DNA of 64,000 nt from Synanceia verrucosa (taxonomy: Eukaryota > Chordata > Actinopteri > Perciformes > Synanceiidae). A program made the position numbers and the translations under genes. Under the pieces are notes generated by a model that was not told where the DNA came from, did not search any database, and saw nothing but the letters and a program-made list of their open reading frames with translations. The stretch lies in the NCBI GenBank assembly GCA_029721515.1, contig CM056559.1, forward strand, positions 11,956,001 to 12,020,000, in the 5' to 3' direction. Positions 45,691-58,321 of the stretch are shown here, one piece after another (positions within the stretch are counted from its first letter, which is position 1; each line of letters starts with the position of its first letter).

Positions 45691-48051
45691 CATATAACTT
45701 GGAATTAATGTTGTAAATAACACTGTAATCAATAGTATACTCTGGGGCCAGGATGAATTGGTGGAGTAATAAGTGACTACAGATAACTTACTCAGTGGTA
45801 AGGTTACTTTATTTTAAAGCATGCATTTTTTTAGATGCATGCTCAGAAAAACAACACGCTTATCCTTTCTGTGTTCTTCCTGACTTGAGGCTGTCCAGGA
45901 ACAGTGTCAAAATCCTGGTCCAGCTGTTTCCCTGTCAAATGCTTCAACGAGGATGGAGCCACCAAACTGAGGTGCTCTGGTGTCACGCTTTCCTGGCTTG
46001 CATGTGTAGCTATGTGCACGGCAACAGCTGACATCTTAGCCATGCCAAGAGCCATATTTGGCAGGGCTGTGAAGGGAATGACGTCTATCCTCCAAGGAGG
46101 ATTTCACTTTCTCAGGCCATAAGCTTTGCTCGTCTTGCATTGGGCCCACATACTGGTGCCACGTCAGGACTTTCCCTCAAGCAGAACAGTAAAAAGAAAT
46201 ACTACGTGTACCCTCAGTGCTACTGCAGGGTATCTGTGATGCCAGAGGTGCATTATTGGGTGTTTACATTTTCACTGCAGTGTCTATGTAGGACACACTG
46301 CTGTCCTCTACAGGTCCCCTTTGTAAAAAAAAAACAAAAAAAACAGAGCCTGTATCCACCAGATGCCACAAGAGCTGCAAGAAACCCATGCCTGCAGCAT
46401 CCTGTTTCAATCACGACCCTGCTGTCAGCCTGCAGGAGGTATGAAACTCTCTCAAAACATACGTACAGGCTCACACACAGGAGACACTGTGAATTGTACG
46501 TTATTCATTTTAATGTCAATTCTTTACCTGCATGCATTTTTATAATCAGGCCGAGCTGAAGCTTGTGTAAGCCATGCTACACCATGCTATAGAGAAGCAT
46601 CATTTGTCTTTGTCATGCTGCCGCTGGCAATCATCTTTCTGAGGGCAGTTGAGAGCCAGACTCTGTTTGCCCCTAAGGTGACAGGAAGCGTTCTCCGTCC
46701 TCCACAATGTCTGTGCAGCAGAAGGTGATGGAGGAGGAGGGTCAAGACGGTTTCTAGCAGTGGCATAGTCTTTTTTTTTTTTTTTTATTCTGTGACATGA
46801 CAGTTACTTGGTAGGGGAAGCACTGAATGAATAAATCCAGAGTTTTCTTCAAAAATATATGGGAAGAATAGTGAGCTAGTTTATAATCTATGGACAGTTA
46901 GGAACAGACAGCAGGCTAATGTTCCTGAACTTTCCATCACATGATCCACTAAGAGACCCACCTTGCATATGAAAGAACTGAGTGTCATTCTGTCGACCCT
47001 TCACTTCTTTCTCCTGTCTGAGCTTTTTTCTTTTCTTTTTTACTCCCTGACTTTTGAGGCATCCTGTCATCTCCGCCTGCACTTGCTGACAGAAAAGTTA
47101 GCTCCTTGCAGGCTGTCTGATGGAGCAGGTGGACTGAACCATTTTACGTAAATAGAGGGGGGAGGGTGTTGAGAAATGGTTCCATAAACTTAGTGTTAGC
47201 AATACATTTAAATTAAATAAATACAAAATGAAACATATGTGTGACTGTAAGTTTATTACTGACTGTCATATTATTTTGTCAGTATTATAATTGTTTTAGG
47301 GGCCTCTCTGATATGCTGATACAGATCTTTGCACATTTGTAGTGGTTATCGGGATATTTTCTCGTGGGTATACATCACATACCTGCGTATCTCGTAGACT
47401 ACACCACTGGATTCTAGCCATGACAACAAATCAGAAGAAGTCAAGAAATGCTCTCTGAGCAACAGCACATGTCCTCTTTTACATGAGTGCCTGTAAGTCT
47501 GAGTCAGCATGACTACATCTAGGAGGCATACCTTTCCAGATGTCCATTATCTCTCTTCCATTGTACTCTTACTGTTCACTCAGTGCTCATATTCAGTGTT
47601 ACCTGCAATAAAAGATTTGAATCTCTTATGTGCACAATACTATACATCACTATGAAACTCTGCTAATAATGTAAATATATTCTCCGAGTAACCATTTAAC
47701 AACATCTTGCACAGAGCTCTCGAGTTTAGGACTGACGCTGTTACATACATTAATTTCCTTCCCACACTCACATAACACAAGCATAGAATAACAAAGGTAA
47801 TGGGAAATATCAATCACATATTTAGGAGCAAGGGCCACCCTCTGGCTTTAGTTAAGCCTCAGTTGTCCTTGGATTGCTGTCATACAAGGCCTCATCTGTG
47901 TAATGGAATAATCAATCTCCCTTGAAGAAGGAAAGTTTTAACTTCTTTGAGGATGAAAGGGAAGGAAATCAGCATTACGCTGCGCAGTCCTGTTTTTCTG
48001 CAGTGATTTGAGACATTACAGAGGGAGTCTGACAAATTGAGTTCATTCGGA
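45691..48051. other. Non-coding stretch
   Basis: About 2.4 kb. A T-run at 46,770-46,786 and A-rich tracts near 46,326-46,345 are the only simple repeats. No recognised gene. Confidence 0.5.
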
Positions 48052-48420
48052 TTAAGGGTCACCTATTATACACTTTTTCGGCAAATTTATATAAGTGTCA
48101 GACGTCCAACAACATTGTTTCTAAAGTGTATTACCCCAAATTTAATCCTGGTCGTGAATTCCAGCCAGTTAAATGTCACTGTATTGAGCAGGTTGTTTCT
48201 GTGTCTGTACCTTTAAATGCTCATGAGCTGTGTCTGACCACGCCCCTGTCTGGAGAGAGGACATGGCTCTTGGTAGCCTTACCATGAGCTGATGTTTACG
48301 CTGGATTTACGGCTATGGCGAGAGATGCTGTAGTTCAACCTTACCAGGTTCAGACTGCGACTGCAGCAGGAAGTTCAAATTAATACATTTTCTTCATAAA
48401 AAAGCCTCATTTTGTAAGAA
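48052..48420. repeat. Probable teleost DNA-element copy (AGGGTCACCTATTATAC start)
   Basis: Begins AAGGGTCACCTATTATACAC and includes GTACCTTTAAATGCTCATGA, GCTGTGTCTGACCACGCCCC and GGTTCAGACTG. The opening resembles a dispersed teleost repeat I remember. No matching inverted end was found, so the right boundary is uncertain. Confidence 0.45.
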
Positions 48421-49611
48421 CCGGTGCAATATGTAACAACGTATCATTTTGCTGCATCTTTCCAGTTTTTTCTTTTCCTGTTATTCGGTCTGTTTATTCT
48501 TTATTTGTCACACTGGAAAAAGGGCTAAAATTTGTGAGTCCACCCAGGTGTCATATTTCCATCACTGCCGATCTGGACCTGACAAATACTGCAGACTACT
48601 GCAGAGACATTTTTCATAGGGATGAATGTTGATTGTAACCTGTCCCACTAGAGACAAAAACCAGATGTTAGCAGCTTTGGATGATGAGACCATTTATTAG
48701 GTCTTCGTCTATTGTATCCACTAATGAGGTGTCAGTGCTCTAAACTAATCACACAGTAACTTAGAAAGTGTGTGTATGTGTGATTTTACGTGTGTGTTTG
48801 GCTGCTCTACATAAGCGAGAGGACTTCGCTGAAGAATAAATACTCCTTTTCATCTTGCTGTGCCTGCTTGAGTGTCTGTTTTTCTTTCTTTGTTTGTCTG
48901 TCCTCTCCTCTTTCACTGTCCCTCGTTTTGCTGAAAAAAAAAAACTTGTCCTCCTTTCGTTAACTAATCTCTTCCACTCAATAACATCTGCTTTCTGAAG
49001 TACAGTACATTAACCTCCACTCATGGTGGTCTGCCACCAGTAATTCAGCTTTGTGCATATAATGTTCATAAATAATGCAAAAGAATGATACCGTGCTATA
49101 TTTGGGTTAAAAATGCATGCCATTATTTTACTTAACAGTACTTTTCAGTCAGTAGAAAAGTTGTTTTTTTCATTTTGTTTTCACCTCCAGTCATTCTCAT
49201 GTCACATTTAATAACACTGCAGTATGCACAGATGCCAGCGCTGCATATATGCATGTTCCAAGACATGCAGGTGTTCAGTGTACACGGTTGCTTCATTTGG
49301 AGAGCATTACTCTGTAACACCTCTGTCAAGGTATTTATTTTCTCCTGTTATCTTGTCCACAACTCAGACTGACATTTTACTTACTTCCTCCGGTCACTGT
49401 CATTCCAAATTGTTTCCCTCTCATTATGCAGTGCTTATTTCTACAGTAAAAGGTTTCCTATGAGTTTTGACACCAATGCAGCATGAAATTACAAGTTACA
49501 CCTGAATTCACTTGCTCTGAAGTGAGATTTCTACCACTTAAAAATGACACCACCAAAAAAAATCTCTGTCATTTATGATCTATAGAAATGACAGTCCATC
49601 CATCCATCACA
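48421..49611. other. Non-coding stretch
   Basis: AT-rich with an A-run (about 48,936-48,945). No feature recognised. Confidence 0.5.
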
Positions 49612-49768
49612 GCCAGTTAACCTAATCCCTATGTATGTTTTTGGATGGTGGGAGGAAGCCAGTGTACCCAGAAAGAACCCACACAGACATGGGGAGAACA
49701 TGCAAACTCCACACAGAAAGGCCCCGGGCCTGGAATCGAACCTGGTTCTTTCTTGCTGTGAGGCAACA
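49612..49768 (-). repeat. SINE-like repeat, copy 2 (partial, reverse)
   Basis: Reverse complement of the head and middle of the copy at 45,412: TTGCTGTGAGGCA, AACCTGGTTCTTTCTTGC, GGAGAACATGCAAACTCCAC, GGATGGTGGGAGGAAGCC. It lies directly at the 3' end of the open frame 49,769-50,042 and seems to have truncated it. Confidence 0.75.
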
Positions 49769-50042
49769 TTACATATTTCATGAAAATAATAACTCCTCCC
49801 AAAGCTAAACAAATAATTACCTGTCCAACAGAATAGAAAGCAACCTCTGCATCACTTTTCAGTCCCTTCAGGTGCCTCAGTGTCTCCACCAATGTTCACT
49901 CTGATTTGTCCTGTAGTTTATCCAGAGCCTGTCGCATCACAGCCTTTTCTGCCTCCCTCTTTCTTCTCTTTGTCTGTTTAGCATTGTGAGCCGTCAGAAG
50001 TAACACTGGAAGTGGTATTTTTGGCTGCATTTTCTCTGCCAT
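49769..50042 (-). pseudogene. Unidentified coding-like frame, interrupted by a SINE-like repeat
   Basis: From the ATG at 50,042 the reverse strand reads MAEKMQPKIPLPVLLLTAHN, AKQTKRRKREAEKAVMRQAL, DKLQDKSE, a TGA, TLVETLRHLKGLKSDAEVAF, YSVGQVIICLALGG, and then runs into the SINE-like copy at about 49,768. Apart from the single TGA it is open, and the text has a protein-like pattern: a basic stretch, a probable amphipathic helix, then a hydrophobic segment. If the TGA was once TGG, about 90 codons were continuous. I do not recognise the family. Sequence just upstream (50,190-50,275) is shared with 32,772-32,850, so this may be a transposon frame rather than a host gene. Confidence 0.35.
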
Positions 50043-50189
50043 TGTTCCTTACAGAACAGATTCTCCTGTTAACTCTGTATTTCTGCAGAGGAGTGTGCTG
50101 GATATTTCAAGCAACAGTGGGGAGGAGGGAGGGACGGTGGGGGTGGTGTGAGCAGGATGAGACATGAAGACATCTGACTGGCTCTTTCC

Positions 50190-50275
50190 ATTCAGAGTCA
50201 GTCCTGCAGCAGAGGTCTGATTCTTTTCATTCCTTTTCTGAATACACAATGTATGGACTGCTATCCATTCTTCAT
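50190..50275. repeat. Repeat segment shared with 32,772-32,850
   Basis: Both have GTCCTGCAGC, CAGAGGTCTG, TGATTCTTTTCATTCC, then a TnAAT/ACA stretch and GACTGCT in the same order, with small indels. Confidence 0.6.
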
Positions 50276-53047
50276 CAGCTACAACCTAATATTTAACTCT
50301 ATGTGCTTTCTTCTAATATCTGGATTCTTGGCTTGCGAATCTCGTAACCCTTTGGCTACCAGTCTGATGACAGATAAGCCTAGAGGGGCAAGGAGCTGTG
50401 TGTGGGGTTCAGTTGTAGCCAGAGCATATTTTGATATCCATGTAGTGCTCATTGTTCACAGTCAAACTGGCAACTTGTTGCAGAATATTTACAAAGCAGA
50501 CAAACTATGCCAACTGTTTATCAGCATTCAGCCAAAGCCTTCTCAAAAGTCATTGGTCAATACCTCTCAGACCACACTGCACATGTCAAATGCATATGGA
50601 GATCACTGGTTTACTCAATGACTTGCCAGCTATTTGCTGCCTTTGTCCTACAGTACCATTTCATGCTGAGCAGCTAGCATTATCAAAGCTTGATTTGTTG
50701 AAAAATGCTCACGGCTGCTAGAACCATGGGTCATGAAAGTGAGACCTCAAACAATAGACTATAAAAAATGGAAAATTAGACCACAAAGATGAATACAAAT
50801 ACAGACTAAAAACCTTCAGTCTTTTTGTTTCATTCTATTTGGGTTAATTTATAAAAAAAGTGCTGTTTAATGCAACTCCTATTGACTCCTACAAGGAAAT
50901 GAAATGACATTATAAACTTCAACATGGAAGTGAGTTGTAAAGGCAGGATAAATGCCTATTGGCAGAAGTCACTGCCCTGCTTATGACAGAAATACCATTT
51001 CAGCTTAATATAGAGCATCTTGGAGTCCCAATATGAGACCAGCTGTGAATGCACTGTGAATGCACGTATTTTTTGCAGTGCACATGGCACGTATTGATGG
51101 TATTGATGGAAATCAATACAGGAATGATAAAAATAGAGTTTCCTGCATATTATGTGCTTAGCTGACAGCTGATCATTTCTAAAGTGATTACATGAAAAAA
51201 AGGATGGAAAAATCAATTATACTCTCTAGAATATGAATGCAATCATGCTGTATAACAATTATTCTATATGTGTATGACCTACTCTAATTTAAATGAAATA
51301 GTACTGCCACTTTGTTGCATTTTGTAGAAAATTAATGCAAATCCTCCCATATTGTGTATGCTACAGGCTTCAGACTCCACTAATCATCCACATTAGAAAC
51401 ATTTTACTGGGCATTTTTCCTAACTGCACAAAAAAAATTAAAATAAAAAATGTTGTCATCCCCAAATTGCTAAATAGCCATGATGTGACAAAAATAACAA
51501 ACTTCAAGAATAAAATCCAAGCTTTTATAACAAGCAGCATATTCTTGTTTTTCTCTCTGTATCACCTATGGCTTTATGTGTTATTTTTAGATCTTGCATA
51601 CCCTAGTTTATGTGATTTTTTTGCTTGTTGAGCAACGAATTACATGGTTTTACTGTATGTAAACCTCCAATTCTCCTGACCTGTAAGTGACCCAAACAGC
51701 TTGAGATTCGTCGACAAGTCAGGTTCTCATGCTTTGAATCTCTGCAGCAACAATAATTCTGTAGATTAAGAAGGAATCCTAATCTCATGATAGGGGAATC
51801 AAACTAATTGCTTTCCCTCTCTTCATATCTCTGAGTTTTTCTTTTAATACAACCAGAAGTGAAGATTATTCTTATTACAGCCCTCTCTCTTTTCCCTGCT
51901 CACTAGGCTAGCGTACCACAGACTGTGAAGACTGATTGTTGTCAATACGCTTTCCAGTTTCTCTCTCTGCCCTCTCTTCTTTTCCGCCTATTTGTCGTTT
52001 ATTATCCCGGCTGCATGCATGGATGGACCTCACTCTATCTCAGCAGGGGTCCACTGTCGGCGGTGGCATGATATTTATTTTCCTGTTTCAATGTCTGCTA
52101 CTAATTCATCACAACATGATATTTTGAGTGCCCTCTTTAAAGTTGATTTTCATGCATATCATAATGCTTGGCGATAAAACTGTAACATCACAGAGAGCGT
52201 ATGCCGTAACGTGTATTATTGCAGCATCTGGAACACACTGAGACCTCTCATTTCTTTAAGCATCAGGTTGTCAGGGATTCAGGAGAAGCTTTCAGATCTC
52301 TTAAATTAAATTTAAATTCATGTCATGGTCACCAGACGCATTACACATATGGTGTGTTCACATTACTCTGATGTTTCCAAAGTGCCACTGCCTCCTCCAT
52401 CTCTCTATTATGTGAAAGGTAACTGCAGGGCTGACAAATAATCAGCTGCTAAGAGAAAATGTTGGCTGCAGTCACAATGAGACATCAGGTGTCAATATGA
52501 TTACCTGGTTACAGTAAAACTTGTTTACATGTCTGCTCAGTTGTCTGTGTCATTCCAAAGTTTTTTTTAATGATAGACTATGACATTTTTGTTCGTTATT
52601 GTTGGTTGTAAAGCACTTACACTGAGTGAGCAAGGAATGAGTGAGAGAGTCTAAACTTTTGAAAGTGATTTATTAATTTACCTATACTAATGAATTTCTC
52701 ATTAAGGACTTTGAATTGAATCATTTGAGTTGCATTTTACCTAAACTGACATAACCACGACAACATTTTGGAAAGCTCCCTCCAGAGCCATGAGACAGAG
52801 ATATTATACTGTACAACTGATTTAACAGGCTGTGAAATACTCCTCTTAATGAGTAACTAAAAGTCATTTTTTCAACTGATGCTGAAGACATTAAACCCTT
52901 TTGAAAACAGCCAAAAAATAAAATTGTTTTGCCAGCAGAGATCTATTTTAAGTATTTTAATCCCTTTCCCCAGTGCAGGAAACCAGGATTGTTGTTTACT
53001 TAGTAAATTAGGTTACAAAAAAAAACCCTGCAATAACTTGATAATTC
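50276..53047. other. Long non-coding stretch
   Basis: Nearly 2.8 kb with only short, unconvincing open frames and no recognised repeat end. Confidence 0.5.
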
Positions 53048-53290
53048 TTAAAGGAACCCTGTGAAACATGTCAGGGGATCTATTAGCAGAAATGGAATGT
53101 AATATTTATAACTATGTTGTCATTTGTGCAGAATCACCTGAGGCTAAGACTGTGTATTTGCTTGCTTAGAATGAACCTTTTAGGCTATATAAGGAGCAGG
53201 TCCTCTTCCTCGAGTCCCCCATGTTGCTCCACCATATTTCTACAGAAGCCCAGAACAGACAAACCAACTGTGGTAACATGAGCCACAGAG
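53048..53290. repeat. Known-looking teleost repeat (AAAGGAACCCTGTG start)
   Basis: AAAGGAACCCTGTGAAACAT, GGGGATCTATTAGCAGAAAT, GGAATGTAATATTTATAA, AATCACCTGAGGCTAAGA, GGAGCAGGTCCTCTTCC and CAGAAGCCCAGAACAGACAA agree in order with a very abundant teleost non-autonomous repeat that I recall. No coding capacity. Confidence 0.7.
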
Positions 53291-54342
53291 GTGCAAAGTC
53301 ATGGTCTCAGCTACTCTCTGACTTTCATTGCTCTTAAAGCAGTGTTATTATGGTCAGAATGGCCTCTGAGGGTTGTTCCACTCACATTTAAATGGGACCT
53401 ACTGCGTCCTTTGGTTTTCTACCTGCAGGTGGATTATGGATGCTGTTATCTTCATGTTCTTTAATGTAATATGCAGCTTGGCAACATTTATGTTTTAGAT
53501 ACAAGGAGACTGGACCAAACAGCTTGATTTGAAACTTTAAAACTAAGTAGAATGTAGTATACTATGACCACAGAAGATGTTTTGGCTTTAAATTGAACAA
53601 CAAGATACTCTGAACTCACTTCTGATCAATGGTTTCACTACAGATATTGTGGCTACGACACAAAAAGCCTGCCGGACGACTGCAAAACACCATCCAGCAA
53701 AGCCAGGTTAGCAACAAGCTAACTGCACTATAAGGACAACAAAAGTCTACAGGGACCATTTTCCACCAACTGCATAGCACACTAACTCTTCCCTACCTTT
53801 TAAATGTAAAACAAATCATATTTTTAAAAATAATTACATGTTTTTACATATACTCGAATGGCTTTTAAGCAATTGCATCATTTTAGTGGCCTGATATGAT
53901 TAATATGTGATTATTATTGATATTAATAATTTGCACTGATATTTGCAAATAACCAGACCTGCATCCGTCAGTTCCCAACACAGTATATACTGTAAGTACA
54001 GATGAAATGACTTGTCATTTAATAAATTAGCAGATGGCAATTGTTTAAGGCATTTTTCATGAACCCATTTCATGGTTCCTGCTTTACAAACAGCTTCACA
54101 GTTTGGTCCTTTTTACAATCAAACAGTCAATCATCAGATTCATTCATTCATTCATTCATTGCAGTTTTCTTTAGCTTCACCTCATTCAACTACAACTGTA
54201 AAATCTGTCTCTTACATTACACATCATCACAGTTTACACAAGGCCAGCTATCGACTTCCCGTAAAAATGTCAACAGACATGATTCTCACTCTTTACACCT
54301 TATATACGTCCCAGTCCCAAACAGACATGACATGGCAGCCAT

Positions 54343-54384
<42 letters not shown>

Positions 54385-54708
54385 CAGACAGGCAGACAGA
54401 GACAGAGACAGAGAGCTGACTTACCCTTTATAGAGCAACCTAAAAAAGTTATTGCACCAATATTACATACAGTTGATCGTCATTGCATGATAGACAGAAT
54501 TTATAATTCATACTCCTGTCATACTGATGATATTGTCCTTTATTATGTACTGGCTATTTTGTTAAATTGATCTGAAACTGGATGAGACTCCTCGTAATAC
54601 TGCAAAATACTTATTGAAAATCATTCTGATTATATTATTAACTGTTCCACTTAAATATGTGGGAATCAAATGTATCTATCCAACATGGCACAGCAGCCAT
54701 GACAGAGA
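53291..54708. other. Non-coding stretch
   Basis: Contains an ATTC run (54,140-54,160) and a GA/GACA tract (54,343-54,414). No gene recognised. Confidence 0.5.
54343..54414. repeat. (GA)n tract with GACA tail
   Basis: GA run (about 54,349-54,381) followed by CAGACAGGCAGACAGAGACA-type repeats. Confidence 0.93.
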
Positions 54709-54935
54709 TACACTTCAAAAAAAATTGAAGCAAAAATGTTGACTTTATGTATTTTAATTACATGAAGTTTTTCCATGTAATTTCATTAAGCAAGTTCAAT
54801 GTGAGGGTCCTATTTAATTACATATTGTTTACTTATTCTTATTAAATAAACCTTTACTTTTATAGCTTTCAGTTACCGTTCACTTGAAAATATTGCTGCA
54901 TGTTTATTGAGGCCAAGAATCATTTTTTTGAGTGT
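54709..54935. mobile_element. MITE with CACTxCAAAAAAA ends, TA-flanked
   Basis: Left end TACACTTCAAAAAAAATTGA and right end CATTTTTTTGAGTGTA are inverted copies. Both are bordered by TA, as expected for a Tc1/mariner-type target duplication. About 225 bp, AT-rich, no coding sequence. An internal pair (TTAATTACATGAAG and TTCCATGTAAT) also folds back. Confidence 0.7.
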
Positions 54936-55369
54936 AGAAATAAACAATGAAAATAGGTAAACATGGCTGCCAAACAAATACATGACACAGTCCTAAAGAA
55001 AATAAAAATGATTCCTACCCTTTGTAAATCTACCTGGAAAAAAAAAAATATATATATATATTAGTGTATTGATCCAAGCTGAATACATAACTAGTCATGA
55101 CATACAGTATAGCTCTCCCGTCACCAAAAAACCCCAGCTAAATTAGTGTAGACATTATATGACAATGCTATATATAGCCCTATACCTTCATCCCCTGCTC
55201 AAAAAAGAATTGTGGAATATGTATACAGTCTGAAACAATTCAGAAATTGCTATAAAGGTGCTGTCATGCTGCTTACTAAAGTACAGCCATGAACCTCATC
55301 ATCCAAGCCTGGTTATACACATGGATACATCTCTTTAGCTAATCTTATACTGTATACTTCTTTGTCCAG
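54936..55369. other. Non-coding stretch
   Basis: Short A-run followed by TA repeats at 55,037-55,061. Nothing else recognised. Confidence 0.5.
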
Positions 55370-55527
55370 TCATCCATCCATCCATTTTCTACCACTTATC
55401 CTCACATAGGGTCACGGGGTGCTGGAGCCTATCCCCGCTGTCTTAGGATGAAAGGCAGGGTACACCCTGGACAAGTCTCCAGTTTATCACAGGACATATA
55501 GAGACAGACAACCACTCACACTCACAT
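55370..55527 (-). repeat. SINE-like repeat, copy 3 (3' part, reverse)
   Basis: CATCCATCCATTTTCTACCA, then GGGGTGCTGGAGCCTATCCC, GGGTACACCCTGGACAAGTC and GAGACAGACAACCACTCACA are the reverse complement of the 3' part of the repeat at 45,412 plus its terminal segment. The tRNA-like head is missing. Confidence 0.75.
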
Positions 55528-55759
55528 TTTGTTCAGTAATGAGAAACAAAATTAAAAATATCCTTAGACTCTGTACACTGAGTGTAAACCCCCCTACGCA
55601 TGACACCATTTTAGAAAAGCTGCCATGTTTAGGCCACTACTTCATAAGCGGCTCTGTGCCTCTTGGTCAGCACTAACAGGAGTTTGCTACTTTGTTCAGA
55701 TTATGCAGGGACTCCCCAGCCACCCGTCACTGCTCAGATATTATGCATTATGCAGGATC

Positions 55760-55761
<2 letters not shown>

Positions 55762-55851
<90 letters not shown>

Positions 55852-55854
55852 GCA
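55762..55854. repeat. Long (GT)n microsatellite
   Basis: About 93 bases of GT with only two CG interruptions, the longest dinucleotide array in the window and likely to be polymorphic in length. Confidence 0.97.
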
Positions 55855-57703
55855 AATACAGCTTGGAGACATTAAGGCTAGTGTTAATTCAGTGGTACTC
55901 TGATCTCAGCTCACACATTTTTTTGTTTTTGTCACTTCTGAAGACAGACAGGCACCCAAAAGCAATCTGTATAGGTGGATTCAGGAAGTAAACTAAACAG
56001 AAAAAAAACAGTCACTTTCACATTGTAGGCCCATCAGACATTTTAAATTGTTATTATTTTATAATTGCAGCATGGGCCCTGAAATCCAGTAATTTTTTTG
56101 GATAGGTCATATAGAGATGAAAGTATTGTATATGTATATGTATGCATTATGGCACCATATTAGCAAACTGTCCTCTGAAATAAACGCAAAAGCTGAAAAG
56201 TTTTTTTTTTTTAAATAATAGAATGATGAGCAACTGTATAAGTAAACCTTTTACCTACAGTAACCCCTTGCCTCTGAAGAATCCCACAGCAGTAGGTGGC
56301 ATACGTCTAGAGGGGAGCATGTGTTCGGTCTGGATGTGTGTCTGTCCGTCCCACTGATGGACCCATTAGCCATGCATGTTTTGTGCACATTTATCACTGT
56401 TTGCTCAATGACCTCTCATGGTTGCAGTGATTCACAATTATTGAAATACCTATTTCAGTGACAGCTCTGTTTTATACTGTTATTGACTACTGCCTGTGAT
56501 CAGCAATTAATCTGTCTAATCGGCTAGACTTTTTGGCATTTGTCATGACTCAAAACTTGTGTTCATTGGGCTCATTTTGAACCAGAGCATCCGCTGATTA
56601 ATTCTGTAGCCGACATGTTACAATAAACCAAAGTTATAGGCACAATGTAAGATGAAAAAAATGCCTGTTTTTGTTGGGAGACACGACTGTGTGTGATTCA
56701 GCTTTTCTTTGGGGAGAGGGAGACACACCTGGTTGAGATGTGCACTCTACTTGAGTGCACTATTCAAGTTAATTCCATTTATCTATGTTTTTATATCTTT
56801 CTTGATGATGAGGCCAAGTTTCCATCTACTGATCGCTGACAGAAAGCATTTACTGTAACAGCTCCTGCACAATTTCCTTTAACTTACAACCTCAGCTTGC
56901 CCCCATGCACACAATTAAACTTGTGTACACACAATAGGGTGACATTTTTGCAGTTTTTCATCTGAAACACCATCTTCATTCTGATCCAATCATGTTCATT
57001 TTTATAAGTCCAGACAGATCCGTACAAAAACAGACAATGTCTTTGAATTCTTTTTTAAAGTACATTTTCTCTCTTACACTTTGACATGTTGAGTGAGAGC
57101 TTATGGGTTTTCAAACACAACCTCATCCACTTTGTAGGTTGAAGTTGCTGTTTTTCCTGCAGACTCATCTAATTTGTATTTGACATCATGAGATAAATAT
57201 GAGGCTAAAAAGCTCTGAGACTGAGAGAAAAAGAGATAAAGAGAGGAGAAAGAGAAAGTGAGAGAGGTTTTGTGTGAGTGCAGCCTCTGCAAGAGAAACT
57301 CACCCAAGCTAACCCCATCTTTCAGATCCTCACAGTGTCTAAACTCTCCACCTCTCCTCTGCACCTCCTCTTTGTTTTCCATTGAATCGTTTCTGTTCAT
57401 CTGTTCACTGTCTTTTATTTTCTTCTCTTCTTGTGTCTCATCGCCTCACCCTTTTCCTCCATACCACAGAGGAAGCACTTTGTTTAATAGAGCTACCAGC
57501 TCTAAATGTCATCCTCTGGACCTCTGCAGCCAGACAGGTATACAATATATGTCCAATAGCAACACTATGCTACACCCACCCATACTGACGCTTTCTCACA
57601 CAGCTCAGTGTCTGATACAGATGCACAAGGTGCCCTCCAGCATCTGTATGAGACACATAGGGCTTTCAATTGAATACAATGTAAACCTATCTGCATTCAG
57701 ATA
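55855..57703. other. Non-coding stretch
   Basis: A T-run near 56,202 and a pyrimidine-rich section (57,340-57,460) explain the longer open frames. No gene recognised. Confidence 0.5.
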
Positions 57704-57793
57704 AGACAAGATAGATAAGATAGAACTTTATTCATCGCAAAGAAAATTAATTGCAATACACATTAGGAAAATGTAAGGAGATTTAAAAATATA
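57704..57793. repeat. GATA/CTTTATTCATC repeat, left part (split by a Tc1-like element)
   Basis: AAGATAGATAAGATAGAACT, TTATTCATCGCAAAGAAAAT, then AATACACATTAGG. The same repeat resumes after the Tc1-like element at 58,322 with GTGCAGAATAGTGCAAAAAT and further GTGCAAAA motifs. Confidence 0.7.
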
Positions 57794-58321
57794 CTAAGAG
57801 GCATTAAAAACACAACATTGTATTTTTTCGATATTAATGTGAATTTTCATAATTTATTGGGCGACTTCACTTGGTATGATATTGAACGTGAATGAACAAA
57901 AGCAACAATAGAAAAATTAATCGACATGGATTACAAATGTCAGTATCTTGTGTGATCGTCGTGGCATAGACATGATGAGCGCGTTGATTTCGGCCACTGG
58001 AATCGCTTCCCACTCTTCCAAGAGTGCAGTACGGAGATCAGCAACCGTCACCGGCAGTGGAATATGACGCCGCACATGGCTATCCAGATTGTCCCAAAGG
58101 TGTTCAATCGGATTCATATTCGGGGAATAAGGTGAATCACACATGCAAAAACAGGGATTGATACCGTCTGCCACGTAAATTTATTGTTTGAGCTGAAAAA
58201 TGTGGCTCCATAGTTTCAACAGCCACGAGTGGAAGTAAACAAAACATTCTTTTGTATACAAAGTAGTTGTATCCAATTTTATTTTACATTGACTTTGTTG
58301 CGTTTTTAATGCCTCTTACTG
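57794..58321 (-). mobile_element. Internally deleted Tc1-like element with TA target duplication
   Basis: Left end CTAAGAGGCATTAAAAACAC and right end GTTTTTAATGCCTCTTACTG are inverted copies, the left lacking two bases. TA at 57,792-57,793 and at 58,322-58,323 is the expected target duplication. The element is about 530 bp instead of about 1.5 kb and keeps only the 3' end of the transposase gene. Confidence 0.88.
57917..58174 (-). pseudogene. Tc1-like transposase, C-terminal fragment
   Basis: The reverse-strand translation includes SPYSPNMNPIEHLWDNLDSH, VRRHIPLPVTVADLRTALLE, EWEAIPVAEINALIMSMPRR, stopping at 57,917. In DD34E transposases the PIE glutamate is the third catalytic residue, followed by the HLWD and INxLIxSMPRR features, all intact. 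Everything upstream, including the DNA-binding domain and both aspartates, is deleted; the preceding residues (MADGINPCFCMCD) come from the deletion junction. Good preservation of this fragment suggests the deletion is younger than the decay seen in the other Tc1-like relics. Confidence 0.88.

Noticed and set aside
46140..46559. 139-codon forward frame
   Set aside because: No domain, crosses an A-rich run, and shows no codon pattern or neighbouring splice context that I could defend.
57258..57704. 148-codon forward frame
   Set aside because: It follows a pyrimidine-rich stretch. The composition is serine/leucine/phenylalanine-biased with no recognisable domain or conserved motif.
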